Source of the DNA: Sphingosinicella microcystinivorans
Lineage (GTDB): Bacteria > Pseudomonadota > Alphaproteobacteria > Sphingomonadales > Sphingomonadaceae
Reading direction: 5' to 3'
Assembly: GCF_003634215.1 (NCBI RefSeq)
Contig: NZ_RBWX01000008.1
Coordinates: forward strand, 614,047 to 678,046
DNA: 64,000 bases
Shown here: piece after piece, positions 35,065-42,993 of the stretch
How the letters are laid out: each line of letters begins with the position of its first letter
How positions within the stretch are numbered: position 1 is the first letter of the stretch
The notes under the pieces: model-generated
The model's input: only the letters and a program-made list of their open reading frames with translations
Told to the model about the DNA's origin: nothing
Databases searched by the model: none
Position numbers and translations under genes: made by a program

Positions 35065-35969
35065 CCGGCCTTCTCACCCGCCTCGGCGCACGGCTCGACA
35101 CCTGGGGCGGCGCTGCCAAGATGGCGCGCTTCCGCACCGGCTGGGCCGCCACCGCGACGCCGCAGGTCCGCTTCTACCGCACCGCCAAGGTGCAATACCG
35201 CTATCTGGAGGCAGGCAGCGGGCCGACCATCGTCTTCACCTGCGACCCGCCGATGACCATCGAGGTCTACGGCCCGCTGGTGGCAGCTTTCGCCCAGCAC
35301 TTCCGCGTCATCGTGGTCGAGCTGCCCGCGATGGGCTTCTCCGCGACGACGAATGCCTATGGCTTCGGGTTCCGCGAGACCAATGACGACCTTGCCGCCC
35401 TCCTGCGCGCGGTCGCTGGCGAGGGGAGCATCTTCGCCTTCTCCTGCGCCGCCAGTCTTGCCGCGCTCGACATCGCCGCGCGGATGCCCGAGCTCGCCTC
35501 GCACCTCGCGCTGATGCAGGCGGGCGGGACCGAGGCCTTCGCGATCTGGAAGGCGGGGCGCGATCCCAAGGGCATTCTCGCGCGGCCGGTCTTCGGCCAG
35601 ATCGTGATGGCGCGCATGGCGCCCAAGCGCATGCCGCAGTGGTATAGCCTCTCGGTCGGGCGCAAGGAGCAGATCCCGCATTTTTGCGCCTGCGCTGAGC
35701 GGTCGTTCAAACAAGGCGCAATGTGGTCGCTGGCGAGCGCTTACCAGATCTACATGGATGCCCGCGACGAGCTGCCTCGCCCCAACCAACCGATCCTCTC
35801 GATCTGGGGAGCGTCCGACCGTTCGCACCCGGCGGACAACGCTCATTCGCTGGCGCGGCTCTACGGAGGCGTGCAAACCGTGACCTTCGATGACCTCGGC
35901 CATACGCCCGAACTCGAAGCACCCGATCTGGTGCTGGCAGCGATCCGCGACTTTGTGGGCAAACCATGA
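35061..35969 (+). CDS. alpha/beta hydrolase with unusual nucleophile elbow
   Basis: A 302-residue alpha/beta-hydrolase. The pattern SGPTIVFTCDPPMTIEVYGP marks the first strand and oxyanion region. The nucleophile elbow reads AFSCA rather than GxSxG, so both glycines are replaced by alanine. A downstream Asp (SIWGASDRSHP) and His (DDLGHTPELE) complete a plausible triad. The start overlaps the preceding stop and the end overlaps a thioesterase gene by ATGA. Substrate unknown; an acyl ester or thioester is suggested by its partner. Confidence 0.8.
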   Translation: MTGLLTRLGARLDTWGGAAKMARFRTGWAATATPQVRFYRTAKVQYRYLEAGSGPTIVFTCDPPMTIEVYGPLVAAFAQHFRVIVVELPAMGFSATTNAYGFGFRETNDDLAALLRAVAGEGSIFAFSCAASLAALDIAARMPELASHLALMQAGGTEAFAIWKAGRDPKGILARPVFGQIVMARMAPKRMPQWYSLSVGRKEQIPHFCACAERSFKQGAMWSLASAYQIYMDARDELPRPNQPILSIWGASDRSHPADNAHSLARLYGGVQTVTFDDLGHTPELEAPDLVLAAIRDFVGKP

Positions 35970-36388
35970 CCGCCGAGGTCCCGCCTGGCTTCGAGCCGCA
36001 CATCCGCAAAAGTCCCGTGACCGACCCGTGGGAACCGCTTTATGCCAAGCGCGAGGGCGAGGCGTTCAGCCTCGGACTGCGGATCGCACACAGCCATTGC
36101 AACGCACGCGGGCTCCTGCATGGCGGGGTGATCTCCGCGCTCGCCGACAATGCGATGGGACTTGCCTGCGTTACGCGCATGGAGGGCGTGTCGGCGCTGA
36201 CCGTCAGCCTGTCGGTTGATTTCCTGTCGGTGGGGCGGAGCGGCCAGTGGCTCGAAGTTCGTGCCGTGCCTGCGAAGCTCGGACGCACGCTCGCATTTGC
36301 CGATGCGCGGATCGAGGCCGATGGCGAGGTGTTAGCCAAGGCCGCAGCGACGTTTCGCATCATCGAGGTTGCAGCGAAAGCCACCTAG
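35966..36388 (+). CDS. PaaI-family hotdog thioesterase
   Basis: A 140-residue hotdog-fold thioesterase. HCNARGLLHGGVISALADNA is the PaaI-type active-site region (HGGV with the following Asp), and SLSVDFLSVGRSGQWLEVRA is the beta-strand core. Such enzymes hydrolyse acyl-CoA or aryl-CoA thioesters. Last gene of the LysR-controlled operon. Confidence 0.88.
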   Translation: MTAEVPPGFEPHIRKSPVTDPWEPLYAKREGEAFSLGLRIAHSHCNARGLLHGGVISALADNAMGLACVTRMEGVSALTVSLSVDFLSVGRSGQWLEVRAVPAKLGRTLAFADARIEADGEVLAKAAATFRIIEVAAKAT

Positions 36389-36511
36389 GCCGAGCGATCC
36401 GATTTTCGAACTGCAATCCTTATCGGCAGCTTACCACCCAGACCCGGTCACTAGCGGTGGCGCGTCGTAATCTCGAAAGCGGCACGTCGGCTTTGGCCCC
36501 CTGCGGGAAGT

Positions 36512-36541
36512 TTCCTGCCATTCAGCAACCGACCCCGTTTC
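36512..36541. repeat. dispersed repeat, copy 2
   Basis: TTCCTGCCATT-N7-CGACCCCGTTTC, matching copy 1 at 33542-33571 in the same orientation, with further loose similarity upstream (CGGCTT ... GGAA). It lies in the 221-base gap between the thioesterase and the TetR gene, where I see no coding sequence. Confidence 0.5.
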
Positions 36542-36609
36542 TGACGTCAGCAGTATGCAGCAAGATTGCCAAGTTGTTCACGCTCCACCGGCAGTGCTTT
36601 GACCATCAT

Positions 36610-37197
36610 TCATGATTCAGATTTTTTCGGGCCGTTCGGAGCTTTTTGAAGCAATTTCAACATAGCCCATGCAGCGTTGGTGGCGCTGACAATCTGCTCA
36701 CCGCGGTCCGATGCGCGGCTGATCACATATCCACCCTGAACCACGGCCAGCAGCATGGCTGCTGTAGCATACGCATCGATACGCCGATCGATCTGCCCCG
36801 CAGACATGGCTTCCTCTAGGGCGGTGGCGATACAAAGTTGGACCAACGTGAAATAGCGCGCAATTGGAGCACTGAGGTCAGGTGATGCGAGCACTTCAGC
36901 CTCGTTGGCCAACCGTCCAAGGCGACAGCCTTTGAGTCCGTTGCGCTCCGCCAACAGATAGGCCCGCAGCCTGTCGAGCGGAGGCGTTGAAGGATCGAAT
37001 ACTGCGCGCGCAGCATCGGATAACTCGATCTCGATCTCTTCGATCGCGGCTTTGGCCAGGCCGGCTTTGCCACTGAAATGGTGGTAGAGGCTGCCTTGGC
37101 CGGCACCGCTGACCGACAGTACGCGCGCTGGGCTCATGCGGCCATAGCCGTCCTCCCACAACAAATCCTTGGCTGCTTGCAGCAGGGCGTCTTTCAT
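36610..37197 (-). CDS. TetR-family transcriptional regulator
   Basis: A 195-residue TetR repressor. DNA-binding part: LLQAAKDLLWEDGYGRMSPA, then VLSVSGAGQGSLYHHFSGKA. The C-terminal ligand domain includes LKGCRLGRLANEAEVLASPD and TAAMLLAVVQGGYVISRASD, as in the TetR_C_6/LmrA-like group. It is divergent from the MAPEG-GST-transporter operon and a near-palindromic site lies between them, so it likely represses both itself and that operon. Confidence 0.9.
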   Translation of the reverse strand: MKDALLQAAKDLLWEDGYGRMSPARVLSVSGAGQGSLYHHFSGKAGLAKAAIEEIEIELSDAARAVFDPSTPPLDRLRAYLLAERNGLKGCRLGRLANEAEVLASPDLSAPIARYFTLVQLCIATALEEAMSAGQIDRRIDAYATAAMLLAVVQGGYVISRASDRGEQIVSATNAAWAMLKLLQKAPNGPKKSES

Positions 37198-37212
37198 CGG
37201 AATGCCTTTCGT

Positions 37213-37241
37213 TTGACTCTTTACCTACTAGTATGTATGTC
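37213..37241 (+). promoter_or_regulatory. promoter with TetR-type operator
   Basis: TTGACT, a 17-base spacer and TATGTC point toward the MAPEG gene. The near-palindrome ACCTACTAGTATGT (37223-37236; 12 of 14 positions symmetrical) fills the spacer, a typical TetR-family operator arrangement. Confidence 0.55.
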
Positions 37242-37296
37242 GCGGCTCCGTCAAGCGCGGCACGAGGTCCGTCGCCAATCGCAAGGAGTACCATCG

Positions 37297-37710
37297 ATGC
37301 CAGCCTCGTCCATTACGCCGGAGCTATACTACACCTGCCTCACCGCGATGTTCACCGGTCTGCTTTGGGTACCGATCATCCTCAACCGCTTGGCCGAAAT
37401 GGGTATTTGGACCGCCCTCAAAAATCCGCAACCGGACACCAGGCCGCATGCTGAATGGGCCTATCGATTGAGCGCGGCGCACCGGAATGCACTGGAAAAT
37501 CTTGCGGTTTTCGCGCCGCTTGCACTGATAGTGCATGTCTCGGGTATTGGCACGGCAACCACTGCGGCCTGGTCATTGGCCTTTTTCGGGGCACGCGTGG
37601 CGCATGCAATCATATATACATTCGGTATCCCATTGCTGCGCACGATTGCCTTCGTCGTCGGCTTCGCTGCGCAGGTCGCGCTGGCGATCTATGTATTGGG
37701 AGCAGCATGA
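37297..37710 (+). CDS. MAPEG-family membrane protein
   Basis: A 137-residue membrane protein with four hydrophobic segments. The MAPEG family pattern is evident in LSAAHRNALENLAVFAPLAL, in which the R-A-x-x-N-x-x-E-x-x-x-x-F helix binds glutathione in relatives, and in FFGARVAHAIIYTFGIPLLR. Relatives carry out glutathione-dependent detoxification or peroxidase reactions. AAGGAG precedes the ATG. It is coupled to a glutathione S-transferase gene (ATGA), which supports a glutathione-linked role. Confidence 0.88.
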   Translation: MPASSITPELYYTCLTAMFTGLLWVPIILNRLAEMGIWTALKNPQPDTRPHAEWAYRLSAAHRNALENLAVFAPLALIVHVSGIGTATTAAWSLAFFGARVAHAIIYTFGIPLLRTIAFVVGFAAQVALAIYVLGAA

Positions 37711-38324
37711 TGCAGCTCCTCTATTCTCCAACGTCGCCTTATGCACGCAAGGTGCGGATGGTGCTGATCGAACTTGGCCTTGATCGTGAGGTCCAGCAGA
37801 TCGCTTGCGACCCTATGGGCGAGGCCGCCAAGCTAGCCGAGCTAGTTGCCGCCAACCCGCTGGGAAAAGTGCCCGTACTGATTTTGACAGATGGTCTTGG
37901 CGTGTTCGATAGCCGGGTCATCTGCGACCATCTCGACCGGCTAGCGCCATCGCGGGGACTGATCCCCATCGCCGGCGCTCACCGCGATCGGGTGCTTGCT
38001 ACTCAGGCTCTTGCGGACGGCATTCTGGACGCGGCTTTTTCGACCGTTGTCGAACGACGCCGCCCACCTGAGGAGCGCTCCGCAAGCTGGTTAGCGCGTT
38101 GGGAGGCAGCCATACGTCGTAGCGTTGCCGCCATGCGCAACGAGAATGCTGGCGAAGCACCACGCGATCTTGGCGAAATCGCGACGGCCGTTGCGCTAGA
38201 CTATCTGCTGTTCCGCCTGCCTTCGCTGGACTGGCAGTCCACCAATCCTGCCATGGCAGATTGGCTTGCAGGCGCGTGCGCCTGGCGCTCGTTCGGCGCG
38301 ACCAGACCGCCTGCGGGGGTCTGA
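37707..38324 (+). CDS. glutathione S-transferase family protein
   Basis: A 205-residue GST. The N-terminal thioredoxin-like domain begins MMQLLYSPTSPYARKVRMVL (the Ser of SPYARK is the likely glutathione-activating residue) and contains ANPLGKVPVLI with the cis-Pro and FDSRVICDHL with the glutathione-binding Asp-Ser. The C-terminal helical domain ends at residue 205. Coupled to the MAPEG gene upstream; two bases before the transporter gene. Confidence 0.88.
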   Translation: MMQLLYSPTSPYARKVRMVLIELGLDREVQQIACDPMGEAAKLAELVAANPLGKVPVLILTDGLGVFDSRVICDHLDRLAPSRGLIPIAGAHRDRVLATQALADGILDAAFSTVVERRRPPEERSASWLARWEAAIRRSVAAMRNENAGEAPRDLGEIATAVALDYLLFRLPSLDWQSTNPAMADWLAGACAWRSFGATRPPAGV

Positions 38325-38325
38325 A

Positions 38326-38793
38326 ATGGGGGGTGCAACGAGTTGGACCTGGATGGGTTGGGCTGCACTGGCCGGTGCAGGAATACCTGTCATGGCTGCG
38401 CTGAATGGCGCCCTGGGGCGCACGCTCGGCAGTCCGCCAGCTGCGGTCTTCGTACTGTTTCTTGTCGGCTTCCTGTCAGCGTCTGCTTTTTTGCTGACAA
38501 CTGGCGGCGGTTCCGCATTGGCCCGCCTCAGCCATGCATCACCGGCCATGTTCGGGGGCGGACTCATTGTCTCTTTCTACATCTTCTCTGTCACGTTTCT
38601 CGCGCCGCGATACGGAGTCGGTAATGTCATCCTGTTTGTTATGGTCGCACAGATCGCCACCTCAGCCGCCATCGACCACTACGGCCTGTTCGGCGCGACC
38701 CAGCGGCCAATAGATGCCCTGCGCATGTTCGGCATTGCGCTGATGCTGGCGGGATTGACGATCGCTCAGATTGCTTCAGCCAGAGCGAGCTAG
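38326..38793 (+). CDS. DMT-family transporter (YdcZ/DUF606 type)
   Basis: A 155-residue membrane protein with about five hydrophobic segments. WAALAGAGIPVMAALNGALG, then FVLFLVGFLSASAFLLTTGG and APRYGVGNVILFVMVAQIAT match the DUF606/YdcZ half-size group of drug/metabolite transporters. The final helix ends ASARAS. It closes the TetR-MAPEG-GST operon and may export the compound, or conjugate, that the two glutathione proteins handle. Confidence 0.85.
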   Translation: MGGATSWTWMGWAALAGAGIPVMAALNGALGRTLGSPPAAVFVLFLVGFLSASAFLLTTGGGSALARLSHASPAMFGGGLIVSFYIFSVTFLAPRYGVGNVILFVMVAQIATSAAIDHYGLFGATQRPIDALRMFGIALMLAGLTIAQIASARAS

Positions 38794-39074
38794 CTCGACG
38801 ACCCAATCAACTCGCCGACAGGCGCCGGTCCGCACTCCACCCATCTGCGGTCATGAGCGTGACCAGTGCGTGATCCCCAATGCTGCATGGCGGCTTTCAG
38901 CGAATGCGGACGTTCAATCTCGCAACCCTGAACGACCGACTCTGGGTCGAGAGCTGCCGATTTTGATCACCCTGCTGGAGAGCTGCTTTCAGCCTCTCTG
39001 CTTGCGGAACCTGCTGCTCGATAACGCCCCAACTGCAGAATTTCTTGCGACTTTGCGAGAGCTCGAAGCAGCCT
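38794..39074. other. non-coding stretch
   Basis: Frames that run through here on both strands have no family resemblance or ribosome sites. I see no gene, repeat or strong structure. Confidence 0.4.
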
Positions 39075-39404
39075 CTATCGTCCACGATAGGGCTCGCAGC
39101 CGATCCCATCACCGTCGCCATCAAGCCGCTCCGAAAAGCCTGGCTCATGGCGATAAAGGGGCGCAACACCCGCAGCGCGGACCTCACTGCAACCCGAATA
39201 CGTGTACCCGGCGGGAAGCGCATCGAGGATCGCCTGCCGTTCCTGTGCAGCCTCCAAAGCATTCGCACCAAAGGCTACGCCAAGCCCCGAAGCCACGGCG
39301 ATGAGACCGTAGCGCCCCGCGGTCTGAAGGGTCGTTTCTGCAGTGGGTGCGGGACGCCGCTGAGAGCGATTGGTGAAGCGCCGGTAGGGTTGTGGGCGAG
39401 CCAT
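39075..39404 (-). CDS. excalibur calcium-binding domain protein
   Basis: A 109-residue protein. Basic N-terminus (MARPQPYRRFTNRSQRR), one hydrophobic segment near 28-48 (YGLIAVASGLGVAFGANAL) that may be a membrane anchor, then a C-terminal excalibur domain: YSGCSEVRAAGVAPLYRHEP and GDGDGIGCEPYRG, where the DxDxDG loop and paired Cys are diagnostic. Related domains occur with surface nucleases (YncB-like); here it stands alone. The gene runs against its neighbours within the element. Confidence 0.8.
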   Translation of the reverse strand: MARPQPYRRFTNRSQRRPAPTAETTLQTAGRYGLIAVASGLGVAFGANALEAAQERQAILDALPAGYTYSGCSEVRAAGVAPLYRHEPGFSERLDGDGDGIGCEPYRGR

Positions 39405-39463
39405 AGGATTGAATTACAATCCAATCCTCAAGGCTCCGTTAAGTGCGCGAGAGACCGAGTCGC

Positions 39464-39673
39464 TCAGATTCCCGCCGCGAACGTCGCCATAATGCGTCGC
39501 CTGTGTTGCTGATCACCGACAGAACCGAGTCCTGGACTCTCGATCATGAGAACTGTGCCGGGCGCGATCCGTCCCGCTGCGTCCACAGCCGCCCACGCGT
39601 CAGATGGAACGGCTTTTGATCCCGTTTTGTTCTTTCCAACAGCCGGACGTCGCACGTAGCTTCTGATGGTCAC
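39464..39673 (-). CDS. possible 69-residue protein
   Basis: Frame opening MTIRSYVRRPAVGKNKTGSK and containing GTVLMIESPGLGSVG, on the same strand as the excalibur gene. No clear ribosome site or family. The surrounding gap (39405-39804) otherwise shows no gene. Confidence 0.25.
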   Translation of the reverse strand: MTIRSYVRRPAVGKNKTGSKAVPSDAWAAVDAAGRIAPGTVLMIESPGLGSVGDQQHRRRIMATFAAGI

Positions 39674-39804
39674 TGAAGCTCAGGCAGGGGCTGTCGGGTT
39701 GAATGAAGGATCGCCGTGCGGCTCGCTGTACGACGGTCAAACCCGCCACTCCGGAAGGGGACGACGGCGCCAGTGACAGAACCTTGAACCAAGAGGAATC
39801 TGTC

Positions 39805-39996
39805 ATGTCGAATACCGAACTGATCACTTGCCAGGAGGTCCTGCGCCTCACCGGCATCCGCAGCCGTTCCACTATCTGGAGGAAGATGCGCAAGGGGGGC
39901 TTCCCCCATCCCGTCGACATCGGCGGGGGACGCATTCGCTGGCGCGCCGCCGACATCTCGGAATGGATCAACGCCCTTCCGCTGCGCCGTTACTGA
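39805..39996 (+). CDS. AlpA-family regulator
   Basis: A 63-residue MerR/excisionase-like helix-turn-helix protein: LITCQEVLRLTGIRSRSTIW, then KMRKGGFPHPVDIGGGRIRW and ADISEWINALP, the standard AlpA pattern. In phage and integrative elements AlpA proteins activate integrase/excision genes. AGGA precedes the ATG. It heads the mobilisation gene block. Confidence 0.92.
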   Translation: MSNTELITCQEVLRLTGIRSRSTIWRKMRKGGFPHPVDIGGGRIRWRAADISEWINALPLRRY

Positions 39997-40041
39997 CCTC
40001 CTCAATTGGCGGGCAGTGGCTCGCAGAAAGATGCTTTCCCA

Positions 40042-40563
40042 ATGTCCATTTTCTCCATGTTGGAAGCAGCCTTGCGCGCGGAAGGCTGGGCGCTCGTTCG
40101 TGTCCCGGTCAATGACCGATACAAGTCTCTAACAGAACTGCTGATCGACGATTACGTCAGGCGGCTCAGCCGCCCGGGCCTCGATGGCAGCTGCTACCGC
40201 AACTTCATCGCCGACTGGCTCTACTTCGAACGCCCCATGATCGATCGCTTCAAGGGCGAGGAATTCTCGGCCCAATTTGAAGGTCCCCTGGTCGCTATCG
40301 GCGACAAAACATACCCGCTCGGCGGGTTCATTCTCCACCATCTCCAATGGGCCCGATTGTCCCCTGAAGATGCTTTCGATCTGCGCGAGACACTGCGTGC
40401 TGTGGTCGATCGGTCAGTGCGCAAGTGGATGCAGGACAAGGACCTCACATTCGTCCCCGCGCTTCCCGAAAAGCCGTTCCCCGACCGTGCTGCCGCCGAC
40501 GCTGAAGCCGAGCGTCAGATCCGCGCATTCGCGCGAGTACCTCGGGACCTGGGGGATATCTAA
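40042..40563 (+). CDS. mobile-element protein of unknown function
   Basis: A 173-residue protein opening MSIFSMLEAALRAEGWALVR and containing DGSCYRNFIADWLYFERPMI and DKTYPLGGFILHHLQWARLS. No signal peptide, membrane segment or known motif. It stands at the start of a tightly packed run reaching the relaxase, with stop and start overlapping the next gene (TAATG), so a role in element maintenance or transfer is inferred from position only. Confidence 0.7.
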   Translation: MSIFSMLEAALRAEGWALVRVPVNDRYKSLTELLIDDYVRRLSRPGLDGSCYRNFIADWLYFERPMIDRFKGEEFSAQFEGPLVAIGDKTYPLGGFILHHLQWARLSPEDAFDLRETLRAVVDRSVRKWMQDKDLTFVPALPEKPFPDRAAADAEAERQIRAFARVPRDLGDI

Positions 40564-40784
40564 TGGAGCACAGTCAGGACTATTCACCGGAACCCAAGAA
40601 GGGCCACGATGCGATGCATCGGGCCCGGAAAAGGGATACACACCCCACGCACGCGTGCAGCGAGGATTTCTGCGGGTTTGACGGGATGCGGATAGCATCT
40701 CGTCTCTGCCTGGCTCGAGGCACCCACGCAATTCAGCCATTTTTCGCGATGGCGGATCGCATCGCCGAGAAGACGGTGCAATGA
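40563..40784 (+). CDS. small protein coupled to mobilisation genes
   Basis: A 73-residue frame (MEHSQDYSPEPKKGHDAMHR, with CSEDFCGFDG in the middle) whose start overlaps the previous stop (TAATG) and whose stop overlaps the next start (ATGA). This double coupling is the main evidence that it is translated. No family recognised. Confidence 0.5.
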   Translation: MEHSQDYSPEPKKGHDAMHRARKRDTHPTHACSEDFCGFDGMRIASRLCLARGTHAIQPFFAMADRIAEKTVQ

Positions 40785-41152
40785 GCGCGCGGGTGCAGAC
40801 GGTGCGCCTCAATCCGTCGCAATATCGGGTGCTTGCCGAGTTCGCGCAGCGGCGCGGGCTCAGCCAGTACGCCATGCTTGGCCGCGTCGTTGAGGAGGGG
40901 CTCCTGGCCCTGATCCACGGCGCTGACCGGGAGACCGATCTTGCCGAAATGGCACGTGTGATCGGGTCGATATCGGAACGCCTTGCCGATGCCGAACGGG
41001 TGCTTGACCGCACCCTGTTCACGGCCTGCGCAGCCTATGCCTATGCGCGCTCGTCAGCGCTCGGTGGACGCACATCCGACGAGGCCATTGCCGCCGAAGC
41101 GCGGGCTGCGTTCGAGCGGCAACGCAAGCTGGCAGAGGAGAGCGAGCGATGA
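40781..41152 (+). CDS. RHH-like mobilisation accessory protein
   Basis: A 123-residue protein with an N-terminal ribbon-helix-helix-like segment (VQTVRLNPSQYRVLAEFAQR then LSQYAMLGRVVEEGL) and an alpha-helical, Ala/Glu/Arg-rich C-terminal half. Proteins of this type bind near oriT and assist relaxases (TraY/MobC-like). It overlaps the coupling-protein gene by ATGA. Confidence 0.7.
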   Translation: MSARVQTVRLNPSQYRVLAEFAQRRGLSQYAMLGRVVEEGLLALIHGADRETDLAEMARVIGSISERLADAERVLDRTLFTACAAYAYARSSALGGRTSDEAIAAEARAAFERQRKLAEESER

Positions 41153-42993
41153 CCGCAGGCACCGATTTCGTCACCCGTGCCCATGCGCTGTGGCGCGTGC
41201 GCATGGCGCAGTGGCAGCAGCGGTTCGGGTTCTTTGCCCGGCTCGTTCTGCTGTCCGGCGGGGCCGGCGCGATCATCGCGCCGCAGTTCGTCATGAGCGC
41301 TCCCGAGCTCAAGGTCGCAGCCCAATGCCTCGTGGCCAAGTTCCTCGCCACCGTGGGTGAATTGGCGGGCAGGGACCTGATGATGAACGTGTCGCTGGAG
41401 GGGCGCCGCGATACCGTCTCAGCGGCTGTTTTTGCCAGCGAGCCATTCATCGCCGGAACCCTCTCCAAGGCCGTCGCTATGGTCATGATCGGGGCAGTTC
41501 TGGGCTGCGCCCTGGGGCTTCTGGTGGTCTGGCTGATCCAGCGGACCATGTCCTCGCAGGGGCGCGATACGCTGGCCGACAGGGTGATCGGCGGTACCCG
41601 TCTGGCGCGTCAGGAAGAGGTCGCCGCGCACGCCCGTTCGCTGTCCGGCAGGGGTGCGCTGCAGATCGGTCCGGTCCCCATTCCGCAGCGGATCGAGACC
41701 CGGCATTTTGCCTTCCTCGGTACCACCGGCAGCGGCAAGACCACGGTCCTGCGCCAGATGCTCGACGGAATCGAAGCGCGGGGCGAAGCGGCCCTCGTTT
41801 ACGACACCTCTGGGGAGTTTATCGCGCACTATTACAACCCCGCACGCGGCGACATCATCCTCAATCCTTTCGATGCCCGCTGCGCCTTCTGGTCGCCCTT
41901 CGACGAGATATCGCACCCCGCCGATGCCGACCGCATTGCGCGCCAGCTGGTCTCCGAAACCGGCAGTCAGGATGACGACGTCTGGCTCGAGACGAGCCGC
42001 ATTCTGGTCGCCAATATGATGCGTTCGCTGTGGGCCGAAAAGAACGGCAGTCTCGAGGCCCTGCTCGATGCCTTGCAGGTCAAGAGCAAGGAGCAGCTGA
42101 AGGCCTGGCTGGGACACACGTCCTCGGCCCGGACCTTCGCCGATGACGCCGACCGCGCCACTGGCAGCGTGCTGTTCATGCTCGCCAAGGCGGCCAACCT
42201 GATCCAGTTCCTGAAGGTCGAACAGGAGAAGGCGGCGCGTTTTGCCTTCCGCGATTTCATTGTCGGTTTGGACAAGATCGAGGGAGCAAAGCCCTGGATC
42301 TTCGTCCCCCGCAAGGAGGACTATTTCGAGGCGGCCAAGCCGCTCATGGCCTGCTGGCTGGAGTGTGCTGCGAGCGCAGTGCTCGGGCTTTCGCCATCGC
42401 CCGAGCGGCGCATCTGGTTCGTGCTCGACGAGCTTGCCGATCTTCCCCGCGTCGAGAACCTTGCCCGCCTTCTGCCCGAGGGTCGCAAGTTTGGCGCGGC
42501 GATCGTGCTCACCTTCCAGGCGCTGGGGCAGATGCGTCATCGCTACGGCGACAACATCGCTGAAGCCATGCTCGCCTGCTGCAACACCAAGCTGTTCCTG
42601 CAAACCGTCGACCGTGAAACCCGCCAGTGGGCGAGCGAGACCATCGGCCAGTGCGAGGTCGAAATGCGGATGGCCACCGACACCCTGATGGTCGGCAAAG
42701 AGGTGCCCCGCACCGCCATTGCCACGCAGCGCCAGTTCCGCGCGGCTGTGCTCGAAAGCGAACTGCGTCTTCCCCCGCATCAGGGCTTTCTGCTGCTGCC
42801 TGATGGCCTCCCGGTAGCACGGATCGGGCTCACGGCTGAGCACATCGCCCGGCGCGGGTCGCCGCGCCAGCCTGCCTTTGTCGCGGGCGATCCGGCGAGC
42901 ACCTTGTGGAGCCGGGTCAGCGCTGTTGCCGCGCCTGCCGAGGACGAGCCAAATGCAGGTGCCAAGGACGGCCCTGAGTCGGGGCCGGTGTGA
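41149..42993 (+). CDS. traD: type IV coupling protein, TraD/TrwB family
   Basis: A 614-residue VirD4-class ATPase that brings relaxase-DNA complexes to a type IV secretion channel. Two N-terminal hydrophobic segments (about residues 27-50 and 103-126), then the TrwB-type core: Walker A GTTGSGKT at 191-198, the GDIILNPFDARCAFWSPFDE segment, Walker B FVLDELADLP with Asp427-Glu428, and TFQALGQMRHRYG. It appears intact, and overlaps the relaxase start. No secretion-channel genes are nearby, so any transfer would need a helper element. Confidence 0.92.
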   Translation: MTAGTDFVTRAHALWRVRMAQWQQRFGFFARLVLLSGGAGAIIAPQFVMSAPELKVAAQCLVAKFLATVGELAGRDLMMNVSLEGRRDTVSAAVFASEPFIAGTLSKAVAMVMIGAVLGCALGLLVVWLIQRTMSSQGRDTLADRVIGGTRLARQEEVAAHARSLSGRGALQIGPVPIPQRIETRHFAFLGTTGSGKTTVLRQMLDGIEARGEAALVYDTSGEFIAHYYNPARGDIILNPFDARCAFWSPFDEISHPADADRIARQLVSETGSQDDDVWLETSRILVANMMRSLWAEKNGSLEALLDALQVKSKEQLKAWLGHTSSARTFADDADRATGSVLFMLAKAANLIQFLKVEQEKAARFAFRDFIVGLDKIEGAKPWIFVPRKEDYFEAAKPLMACWLECAASAVLGLSPSPERRIWFVLDELADLPRVENLARLLPEGRKFGAAIVLTFQALGQMRHRYGDNIAEAMLACCNTKLFLQTVDRETRQWASETIGQCEVEMRMATDTLMVGKEVPRTAIATQRQFRAAVLESELRLPPHQGFLLLPDGLPVARIGLTAEHIARRGSPRQPAFVAGDPASTLWSRVSAVAAPAEDEPNAGAKDGPESGPV

